In this document: piece by piece, positions 1 to 5,592 of the stretch | How positions within the stretch are numbered: position 1 is the stretch's first letter | How the letters are laid out: each line of letters starts with the position of its first letter | Assembly: GCA_937975655.1 (NCBI GenBank) | Contig: CALJTZ010000403.1 | Coordinates: 1 to 6,383 of the forward strand | Reading direction: 5' to 3' | DNA length: 6,383 bases | Origin: an uncultured Synechococcus sp. | Lineage (GTDB): Bacteria > Cyanobacteriota > Cyanobacteriia > PCC-6307 > Cyanobiaceae | Translations under genes and position numbers: made by a program | Notes under the pieces: model-generated | The model's input: only the letters and a program-made list of their open reading frames with translations | Database searches by the model: none | Told to the model about the DNA's origin: nothing

Positions 1-117
1 ATCGCGCTTGTTGCAGTATCAGCGTTGGGCTTTGGTCTTGTATCGACTGTTCCTGCAATTGCAGCTGACAGCGCTGGTACAGCTGCAATTGGTCCAGTTC
101 GTGTTTCAATGACTGGT
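1..117 (+). CDS. Signal-peptide-like coding fragment, probably foreign to the rest of the window
   Basis: Reading frame 1 is open from the first base. It encodes a hydrophobic stretch (IALVAVSALGFGLVSTV) followed by PAIAAD, which resembles the hydrophobic core and Ala-x-Ala cleavage site of a secreted protein, then a Ser/Thr/Gly/Val-rich start of a mature region. No start codon is visible, so the gene would begin before the window. The frame runs on to 222, but after about position 120 it only shadows ycf65. Base content here is about 50% GC by hand count, clearly below the neighbouring genes. The style recalls surface proteins of lower-GC bacteria such as freshwater actinobacteria; that origin is inference. 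It could instead be ordinary upstream DNA with a chance open frame. Confidence 0.4.
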
Positions 118-406
118 GCAGCTCAAGATTCTGTGGCTGCCCGACAACGTTGCTCTGGCGGTCGATCAGATCGTCGGTGGCGGTCCCAGCCCCCTCACCG
201 CATACTTCTTCTGGCCCCGTGAGGATGCCTGGGAAACCCTCAAGACTGAACTTGAGCGCAAGAGCTGGATCACCGACAACGAGCGCGTTGAGATCCTCAA
301 CAAGGCCACTGAGGTGATCAACTACTGGCAGGAAGAGGGCAAGGGCAAGAGCCTCGACGAGGCCAAGCTCAAGTTCCCCGACGTCACCTTCTGCGGTACC
401 GCCTGA
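116..406 (+). CDS. ycf65: Ycf65 / PSRP-3 family small-subunit ribosomal protein, N-terminus probably lost
   Basis: The product matches the Ycf65/PSRP-3 family, a 30S ribosomal subunit component found in cyanobacteria and plastids. Clear signatures are LKILWLPDNVALAVDQ near the start, GGGPSPLTAYFFWPREDAWE, a central SWITDNERVEILNKATEVI segment ending in NYWQ, and the C-terminal FPDVTFCGTA. The core is complete through to the TGA at 404-406. The GTG at 116 is the only start that fits: an in-frame TGA lies at 110-112 and no Shine-Dalgarno sequence is visible. Family members usually carry a few to a dozen or more residues before the LKILWL motif, so the native start is probably missing. Composition changes at the same place, suggesting a join at about 110-125. 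Family identity is certain; the annotated start is not. A strong terminator follows 22 bases after the stop. Confidence 0.93.
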   Translation: MQLKILWLPDNVALAVDQIVGGGPSPLTAYFFWPREDAWETLKTELERKSWITDNERVEILNKATEVINYWQEEGKGKSLDEAKLKFPDVTFCGTA

Positions 407-427
407 ATCGGCGTCTCCCCAGCTTCC

Positions 428-452
428 GCGCCCCAGCAGGGGCGCTTTTTTT
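428..452 (+). terminator. Intrinsic (Rho-independent) terminator of ycf65
   Basis: A perfect 7-bp stem (GCGCCCC at 428-434 pairing with GGGGCGC at 439-445) encloses an AGCA loop and is followed directly by seven T residues at 446-452. It lies 22 bases after the ycf65 stop and 24 bases before the amidase start. It should therefore end ycf65 transcription and separate it from the amidase gene. Confidence 0.92.
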
Positions 453-475
453 GTCTGTATCGACCCGTTCCTGCC

Positions 476-1291
476 ATGGCCCACTCCCCCCGGCGCAGTT
501 GGTTGCTGGGCGCTCTCAGCGGAGCCGGATCCGTGGCGGTGCTGGGGGGAGCGGCGTTCTGCTGGGTGCGTTGGTGGTGGCAGCCCTCAACGGGCGCCGT
601 CGCCCCCGACCCGGTGTTCATCCCGGCGGCCCAGCTCTCGCCGGGTGAGCTCAGCCGCTGTGCCCGGGGTCTTGGTTTGAAGCCTGAACTGGCGGCTCCG
701 GCGGATCCCACCAATTTCGGCGAGCGGCAGCGCCGGGATTGGCGCGGCCGCCCCCTGCCCCATCAGCCCAGCCTGATCGTCCTGCACGAGACCGTGCTGG
801 ATCAGGCCAGCACCCTCAACCTATTTCGCACGCCCCACCCGGCCGATGCCGATCAGGTGAGTTACCACCTCGTGATTGGCGCCAATGGGGATCGTCACCG
901 CGTGGTGCCGGATGCCAACCGTGCCTATGGCGCCGGCCAATCGGCCTTTGGCGATTTCACCCTGAAGGCCAAGCCCAGTAGCCGTGGTTCGGTCAACAAC
1001 ATTGCCCTCCACGTCAGCCTGGTGACGCCCGCTGATGGTCGCGGGGCCGACGCCGGCGATGGCCATTCCGGTTACACCCCTGCGCAATACCGTGCCCTGG
1101 CCTCCCAGGTGCTGCTGTGGCAGCACCGCTACGGCATCCCCATGAGTCGGGTCACCAGCCATGCGGCCATCGATCGCAGCCATAGCCGCTACGACCCGCG
1201 CAGCTTCCTTTGGGACCGGTTTGATCAGGCCTATGCCAAGGCCGTGGTCAGTTGCGGGGCTTCAATACCTGGCCGAACGCACTGGCGGTGA
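476..1291 (+). CDS. N-acetylmuramoyl-L-alanine amidase (Amidase_2/PGRP fold), membrane-anchored or exported
   Basis: This 271-residue protein probably cleaves the amide bond between N-acetylmuramic acid and L-alanine in peptidoglycan. The N-terminus has a twin-arginine-like motif (SPRRSWLL, residues 4-11) and a hydrophobic segment at about 9-31, so it is likely exported by Tat or Sec, or kept as a membrane anchor; no clear cleavage site is seen. The amidase domain spans about 97-255. It contains LIVLHET with H104, SYHLVIGANGD with H131, a substrate-groove-like PDANRAYGAG, and SHAAID...YDPRSF with H229 and D240. H104, H229 and D240 fit the two-His plus Asp zinc site of this family. The ATG at 476 lacks an obvious ribosome site, but it is the start that includes the export signal. 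The 3' end overlaps the convergent gene ending at 1248 by 44 bases. It may act in wall turnover or recycling; the specific role is unknown. Confidence 0.85.
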   Translation: MAHSPRRSWLLGALSGAGSVAVLGGAAFCWVRWWWQPSTGAVAPDPVFIPAAQLSPGELSRCARGLGLKPELAAPADPTNFGERQRRDWRGRPLPHQPSLIVLHETVLDQASTLNLFRTPHPADADQVSYHLVIGANGDRHRVVPDANRAYGAGQSAFGDFTLKAKPSSRGSVNNIALHVSLVTPADGRGADAGDGHSGYTPAQYRALASQVLLWQHRYGIPMSRVTSHAAIDRSHSRYDPRSFLWDRFDQAYAKAVVSCGASIPGRTHWR

Positions 1292-2186
1292 TCACGGCAG
1301 GAGTCGCGCTGGTATCCACGCTGAAGCTGCGGGATTCACTCTGGCTGCTGCCGTCCGGGTAGAGGAAGGTCACCACTCCCTGCAGGGTCACCGTGGAGCC
1401 TGATCGGCTGGTTTCCCGCAGGTCGGCCACGCTCACCCGCTCGAATTGCTCGAAGAAGCTGGGATCGAACTGATCGGCGGCGGCGCCGCCAAACAGCTGG
1501 CGTGCCGCTTCGACGTTGCGGTTTGAGAGAGCGCTGTAGAGCTGCTGCACGGTCGCCATGGCTTGATCCACCGCTGCCGGATCCAGAGGCTGTTCGAGGT
1601 CTGGTGCCGGCGGCGGCAGGGCGCTTTCCCTGGGCTGTTCGCGTTCCGCTGGAGCCTCCTGGAGGGGCACGCTCCCGGTTGGAGGGGCGAGGGCCTGCTG
1701 CTCGCGGCTGAGCAGCAGCAGCCACACCAGTCCCCCCACCACGCCCACCACCAGCACGCCGGCGATGAAGCTGAGCACGGCCACGAGGCCGCGGCTACTG
1801 CCGCTGGCGATCGCCGCGGCCTCGGCGCGGGGGGGTAAATCTGTGCTGGCTGTGGCTATGGGTGCGTTGCCCTCACGGAGATTCAGCAGTCCGCTCACCA
1901 CCGCCGCCATCCGCTCGCAGATGGCGGGGGCGAACAGCTCTTGCAGCTCCTGGTTCAGGCGCAACTGCAGGCGAGCATCGGCCACCAGGGCTGGTGTCTG
2001 CCCCACGGCGTGGCTGAAGGCGGGGGTGAGAACGAGGTACTTCAGTGCCGGCAGCAGATTGCTCTGCGACTCCCCGCAGAAATCACCTACGAGGGCCTGC
2101 AGGCGCCTGCCATCGCTGGATTGGCCCCGTTGCAGGTCGGCCAGGATCTGCCGGCGCAGGTTGGCTCCGAGCTGGTAGTCGTTCAT
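1248..2186 (-). CDS. Single-pass membrane protein: N-terminal helical domain, TM segment, C-terminal NTF2-like outer domain
   Basis: No characterised homologue is recognised. The 312-residue product has four visible parts. Residues 1-108 form a probably helical cytoplasmic domain starting MNDYQLGANLRRQILADL. A membrane helix lies at about 133-159 (LVAVLSFIAGVLVVGVVGGL). A Pro/Glu-rich linker covers about 165-202. A compact outer domain covers about 203-312 (VDQAMATVQQLYSALSNRN..., then repeated beta strands such as STVTLQGVVTFLYPDG), resembling NTF2-like/IMS-type folds; that fold call is tentative. The start at 2186 is chosen because its ATGA overlaps the stop of the PP2C gene; a longer frame to 2261 would lie inside that gene. 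No Shine-Dalgarno is seen, so translation is probably coupled to PP2C. As last gene of the kinase-phosphatase operon it may be a target or sensor, which is inference. Confidence 0.82.
   Translation of the reverse strand: MNDYQLGANLRRQILADLQRGQSSDGRRLQALVGDFCGESQSNLLPALKYLVLTPAFSHAVGQTPALVADARLQLRLNQELQELFAPAICERMAAVVSGLLNLREGNAPIATASTDLPPRAEAAAIASGSSRGLVAVLSFIAGVLVVGVVGGLVWLLLLSREQQALAPPTGSVPLQEAPAEREQPRESALPPPAPDLEQPLDPAAVDQAMATVQQLYSALSNRNVEAARQLFGGAAADQFDPSFFEQFERVSVADLRETSRSGSTVTLQGVVTFLYPDGSSQSESRSFSVDTSATPAVITASAFGQVLKPRN
1807..1814. repeat. HIP1 octameric palindrome
   Basis: The octamer GCGATCGC occurs inside the extended palindrome GGCGATCGCC (1806-1815). HIP1 is strongly over-represented in many cyanobacterial genomes. 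A single copy in a GC-rich window is only mild support for that origin. It lies within coding sequence. Confidence 0.6.
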
Positions 2187-3478
2187 GGGGCGGATGGCGG
2201 CTGAATGGAGGCGTTCCCGGCTGCTGGCATCTTGGCCGCCGCCGCCCGGCGCTGCTGCCATTGCTGATCAAGGGCGCTCAGCAACGCTGGGCAGGCGTTC
2301 AGCTCCACCAGCGCTGGAGTGAGCGCTGGGTTGGCGGCGGCGGGCACGGGCCAACTCGCCGCGATCACGGCCCCCAGAGGATCCAGCGTCGCCTGCTGGA
2401 TCAGGGCCTGCCGCTGCCGCTGGCCCTGATCCAGCTGGTCGAACTGGGCTTGTCGTTGGCGCAGGGTGCCCGGGATGCGATCCGGGCTGGCGCATAGCCG
2501 CTGCACCTCAGCGCGCAGGCTGGCGGTGGGAGAGGCTGCCGGCTTCGGTGCCGGAAGCCAGCGCTGCCACGGCTGTAGCCAACAGAGGCCTGCCCCGAGG
2601 CCCAGGAGCACCAGCAGGACCACCGGTAGGCGCTGCGGCGGCATGGGGCGCGGGGGGTGGTTGGCGCGCGCTCCCCAGAGGCCGATCGCCACGGAAACAT
2701 CGTCACCGCTGCCCTGGCTGGTGATCTGCGCCAGTGCCGTTTCCAGCTCCGCCCGTTGGTGCAGATCTGCCAGGTGATGGCCCAGGGCCAGAAAGTCGCC
2801 ATCGGTGGCGCACGATTTGCGGACGCCATCGGTGCTCAGCACGAGGGCGAAGGGGGCGCTCCCCGGCGTGAGGGGATGCAGGGCCGCCCGCTCGGCGCAC
2901 AGGGATGCGGCGCCGCCCATGCAGAGGCTGGCGGTGGCTTCGCCGCTGGCAGACACGTTCTGTTCCTCGCTGATCAGGTCCAGGTGGCCGTCAGCGTTTC
3001 TGCGCACCAGGTCCCAGTCGCCCAGGCCCGTGTGGCCCCACCACTCCGGTGCCAGCAGCACCAGCCCCAGGGTGCAGCCGTAGGTGAGCGGCGAGAACGG
3101 CTGATCGCTGCTCTCGGGCTGCTGGCGCCAGTGCCCAGCGGCCGCCTCCAGCCAAGCGGCCTGGATTGTGGCGGGCAGGTCGTCCGCCAGCAGCTCCAGC
3201 CAGTGGCGCTGGTCTGTGAGTGGGTGCTGCTGCAGGGCCCGCTCCACCGCCAGAATCGCCTGGTCGCAGGCCAACTGGCTGCCCACGTCGCTGAGCCAGT
3301 AGCGCTCGCCGCCATGGCCGTCGGCTACGGCCATCAGCTGCAGCGTCGTGCCGCCCGGGCCCGTCAGGGAACAGGCCACCGAGGCGTCCTGGCAGGGCTT
3401 GCCCAGGCGCCGGTGGGCGGCTCCGATCACGGTGCAGCACTGGGGTTGCTGCCATTGGCCCGTGGGCGCCCCGGTCAC
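2183..3478 (-). CDS. PP2C-family Ser/Thr protein phosphatase with C-terminal membrane anchor and outer domain
   Basis: This 431-residue protein should remove phosphate from Ser/Thr residues, most likely reversing the neighbouring kinase. The PP2C domain covers about residues 14-270. Metal-site motifs are GKPCQDA (D31), AVADGHGG (D53, G54), LGDWDL (G153-D154), LSTDG (D217) and GSGDDVS (D259/D260). Together these form a complete-looking two-metal active site. A transmembrane helix follows at about 283-303 (LPVVLLVLLGLGAGLCWL). A Gln/Ala-rich domain of about 125 residues comes next, probably outside the cytoplasm, with two Cys (C329, C396) that could pair. The start is the GTG at 3478, whose GTGA overlaps the stop of the vWA gene. 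The frame upstream to 3619 has no PP2C character and lies within that gene. The stop overlaps the next start as ATGA. The phosphatase call is secure; the role of the outer domain is unknown. Confidence 0.93.
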   Translation of the reverse strand: MTGAPTGQWQQPQCCTVIGAAHRRLGKPCQDASVACSLTGPGGTTLQLMAVADGHGGERYWLSDVGSQLACDQAILAVERALQQHPLTDQRHWLELLADDLPATIQAAWLEAAAGHWRQQPESSDQPFSPLTYGCTLGLVLLAPEWWGHTGLGDWDLVRRNADGHLDLISEEQNVSASGEATASLCMGGAASLCAERAALHPLTPGSAPFALVLSTDGVRKSCATDGDFLALGHHLADLHQRAELETALAQITSQGSGDDVSVAIGLWGARANHPPRPMPPQRLPVVLLVLLGLGAGLCWLQPWQRWLPAPKPAASPTASLRAEVQRLCASPDRIPGTLRQRQAQFDQLDQGQRQRQALIQQATLDPLGAVIAASWPVPAAANPALTPALVELNACPALLSALDQQWQQRRAAAAKMPAAGNASIQPPSAP

Positions 3479-4254
3479 CACACCAGCGGGCCGACGTCGT
3501 CGGTGGGATCCATCAGTGTGGGCGGCAGATCCGGCAGGGGGATGTTGCCTTCTCGGCTGGAGCCGGCCATCCGGCTGGCGGGCATGGAGGCGGCACCCAC
3601 CACGGCGGTGGAGGCCCACTGGATGTACTGCGCCAGGGCGGTGGCATTGCTGGCCTGCAGGGGCCGCCGTGGCGATTTGGCCATGCCCCGGGGCATCTGA
3701 CCGCTGGCACCTGGCACCTCCCCGGCCGGCAGGTTGGCCAGGGGGTCGGGGCCGATGAACTGCTGCAGCACCTCCAGATCGGCGTCATGCCCCATGGCAA
3801 TCGCCAGGCGCACGGCCTTCTGGGCCCAGGGTTGGCGCATCAGGGCCCCCAGGCCTGCCGCGAAGTCGTCGGTGGGCTGGCCGTCGGAGATCAGCACCAG
3901 CACCGGCGGCAGGGCCCGCTCCTCCATGGGTGGCGATTGCATCTGGCCTGCCACCAGCTCCAGGGCTTCGCCCATGGCGGTGATGCCGCCGGCCTGCAGG
4001 TCGCGCCAGTCCAGTTGGTCCACGGGCGTGGGCTCGGCCAGGTGCCAGTTGGCCCGGTCGGCGAAGCTCACCGCCCGCACCAGCACCCGGGCCTCGGGGT
4101 TCTGGCGCGCCACCTCGGCCATGCCTGGCAGCGACTGACGGATCGCCTGGTTGAGGGCCTGCATCTTGCCCTCGGCCGCCATCGAGCCGGAGCAATCACA
4201 GATGTAGATGAAATGCAGGGGCCTGTTGCTGAGCCGAACGTTGGGGAAGGGCAT
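3475..4254 (-). CDS. TerY-like von Willebrand factor A (vWA) domain protein
   Basis: This 259-residue cytoplasmic protein is a single vWA domain with a short tail. The metal-ion-dependent adhesion site is complete: DCSGS (D20, S22, S24), T92 in AGGITAMGEAL, and D124 in LISDGQPTDD. It should bind Mg2+ or similar and dock a partner protein. The tail includes a FIGPDPLANL segment, ATALAQYIQWASTAV at about 205-219, and an IPLPDLPPTL stretch near the end. This is the layout I associate with TerY proteins of the TerY-P triad (vWA, kinase, PP2C). No signal peptide or membrane helix is seen. The ATG at 4254 lies 6 bases after the kinase stop. A GAGGTG Shine-Dalgarno-like site sits at 4270-4275 inside the kinase end, rather far at 15 bases. 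The stop overlaps the PP2C start. The domain call is secure; 'TerY' is a family-level assignment. Confidence 0.92.
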   Translation of the reverse strand: MPFPNVRLSNRPLHFIYICDCSGSMAAEGKMQALNQAIRQSLPGMAEVARQNPEARVLVRAVSFADRANWHLAEPTPVDQLDWRDLQAGGITAMGEALELVAGQMQSPPMEERALPPVLVLISDGQPTDDFAAGLGALMRQPWAQKAVRLAIAMGHDADLEVLQQFIGPDPLANLPAGEVPGASGQMPRGMAKSPRRPLQASNATALAQYIQWASTAVVGAASMPASRMAGSSREGNIPLPDLPPTLMDPTDDVGPLVW

Positions 4255-4260
4255 GGTGGG

Positions 4261-5592
4261 TTAGCGGATCACCTCCACCGGGCCGGCAGCGGTGTGGAGA
4301 CGCAGCAGGGCCGAGAGATTACAGGTTTTGCCAGGGGGCACGGTCACCCTTTGGCCGTCGTTGAGGTCGGCACTCCAGGGGGCATCGCTGTGGTTAGTGA
4401 GGCCCAGGATGGCGGGATCCGTGGGGTGTGCCACCACCTCGGCCAGGGGATGGTGCAGGTCGTGGCTGAGCACTGGATCGAAGTGGTGCGGATGCAGGCT
4501 GTTGTCGGCCGCGGCGGCCACCTGGGCCACGGGCGTCTGCAGCAGCACGGCCGCGGGCAGGGCACGGCCGCAGGCCCAGCAGCGGCCAGGGGTGCCCGGT
4601 TCCGGAAAGTTTTCCTGCTGACAGTGGGGGCACAGCACCCGCTGGTCCAGGCACTGGGCGATGGCGTGCATCCACTGGCCTGTGAGGGCCCGGCGGTTGG
4701 GCTGGTGCAGGCCACTGCAGAAGGTTTGCTCAAACAGGGCCTTCAGCCGTTCCGGGTAGATGGGCCAGGTGATCAGTGCCGCAGCGTGTTCGATCGGATC
4801 GGGGCGGTTGCGGGGATCGCGGGGATCGAAGATGAACACCGGGTCTTCGCCGTAAAGGCGGCGGCGGGCGGGTTCATCCAGGCAGCGGATCGCCAGCTCC
4901 AGTTGCCCCTTCAGTGGGTCGTGGCGGGTGAGCAGCCGGAAGATCAGCACGGCCAGGGAGAAGAGATCGCTGCTGGCTCCTGGCCTGGCCTGCCCCAACA
5001 GGATCTCGGGGGCCATGAATCCCGGGGTTCCCAGCACGCTGCCGAGATCGCGGCCGTCCACGTCCACGTTGTCGTTGTCGCAGATCAGCACCCGGCCGCT
5101 GGTGGGTTCCAGGAAGAGGTTGCCCAGGGAGATGTCCTTGTAACAGAGCCCCTTGAGGTGCAGTTCGTGGAAGCCGTTGGCCAGGAAGAAGCTGGCCCGC
5201 AGCACGTTGCGCAGGCTGATCTCCAGGTTGCCGCCTGCATGGGCATGGGCCCCGATGAACCCAGGGGGACGCAGGGCCATCAGATAGCCGAAGCCTGCTT
5301 CGGCCAGCTGGATCCGCTGGCGGGATTCAGGGGTAGGCCGCAGCAGGGCCATTGGCCAGAGGAAATCGTTATTGGGTGCCCCCAGGCGAATGCTGTCCCC
5401 CAGCCGGTGCTCCAGGTGTGGGTCGCGGGCGAGGCAGGCCGGGAAATACCACTTGAGAGCTAGCTGTTCGTCTCCGATCGCCACCGCGTACACCTGGCCC
5501 TGGCTGCCGCCCCCCAGGCCCCGCTGGATCTGAATCGGTTCCTTGAGACCTTCGAAGCGAAGCGTGGCACCCTCCGGCAGGATCCAGGTCAT
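4261..5592 (-). CDS. Atypical Ser/Thr protein kinase with zinc ribbon and C-terminal beta-rich domain (TerY-P triad kinase type)
   Basis: This 443-residue protein has a protein kinase fold at about residues 20-290. Visible elements are a glycine-rich loop (GLGGGSQGQVY, 25-35), the ATP-binding lysine K47 in LALKWY, a catalytic loop YKDISLGN (D153, N158) in place of HRDxxxxN, a metal site CDNDN (D172) in place of DFG, and GTPGFMAPEI with the APE-type motif at 194-196. Key catalytic residues are kept although the motifs are divergent. A zinc ribbon follows (C321/C324 and C338/C341). Residues about 360-443 form a beta-rich tail with AEVVAHPTDP, LGLTNHSDAPW and VPPGK. The kinase-zinc ribbon-tail arrangement beside TerY-like vWA and PP2C genes is what identifies the subtype. 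No membrane helix is present. The ATG at 5592 overlaps the stop of the FHA gene as ATGA, which rules out the longer frame reaching 5829. Confidence 0.92.
   Translation of the reverse strand: MTWILPEGATLRFEGLKEPIQIQRGLGGGSQGQVYAVAIGDEQLALKWYFPACLARDPHLEHRLGDSIRLGAPNNDFLWPMALLRPTPESRQRIQLAEAGFGYLMALRPPGFIGAHAHAGGNLEISLRNVLRASFFLANGFHELHLKGLCYKDISLGNLFLEPTSGRVLICDNDNVDVDGRDLGSVLGTPGFMAPEILLGQARPGASSDLFSLAVLIFRLLTRHDPLKGQLELAIRCLDEPARRRLYGEDPVFIFDPRDPRNRPDPIEHAAALITWPIYPERLKALFEQTFCSGLHQPNRRALTGQWMHAIAQCLDQRVLCPHCQQENFPEPGTPGRCWACGRALPAAVLLQTPVAQVAAAADNSLHPHHFDPVLSHDLHHPLAEVVAHPTDPAILGLTNHSDAPWSADLNDGQRVTVPPGKTCNLSALLRLHTAAGPVEVIR

Noticed and set aside
109..222. ATG at 109 as the real start of ycf65 after a one-base frameshift
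   Set aside because: A one-base deletion would give a plausible short N-terminus, but the upstream sequence already differs in base content and codes in another frame for a signal-peptide-like segment, so a chimeric join explains more. Kept as an alternative.
3479..3619. Upstream extension of the PP2C gene to an ATG at 3619
   Set aside because: The extra 47 residues are Arg/Pro/Gly-rich with no family similarity and lie within the vWA gene; the GTGA overlap at 3475-3478 is the better start.
2657..3700. 347-codon plus-strand open frame opposite the PP2C gene
   Set aside because: No domain or ribosome site is seen, and the minus strand carries complete PP2C metal-binding motifs across the same bases.
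3787..5463. Long open frame on the plus strand (558 codons) opposite the kinase and vWA genes
   Set aside because: It is low-complexity (Gly/His/Gln/Ala-rich), has no recognisable domain, and mirrors strongly supported genes on the minus strand; GC-rich DNA commonly leaves such antisense frames open.
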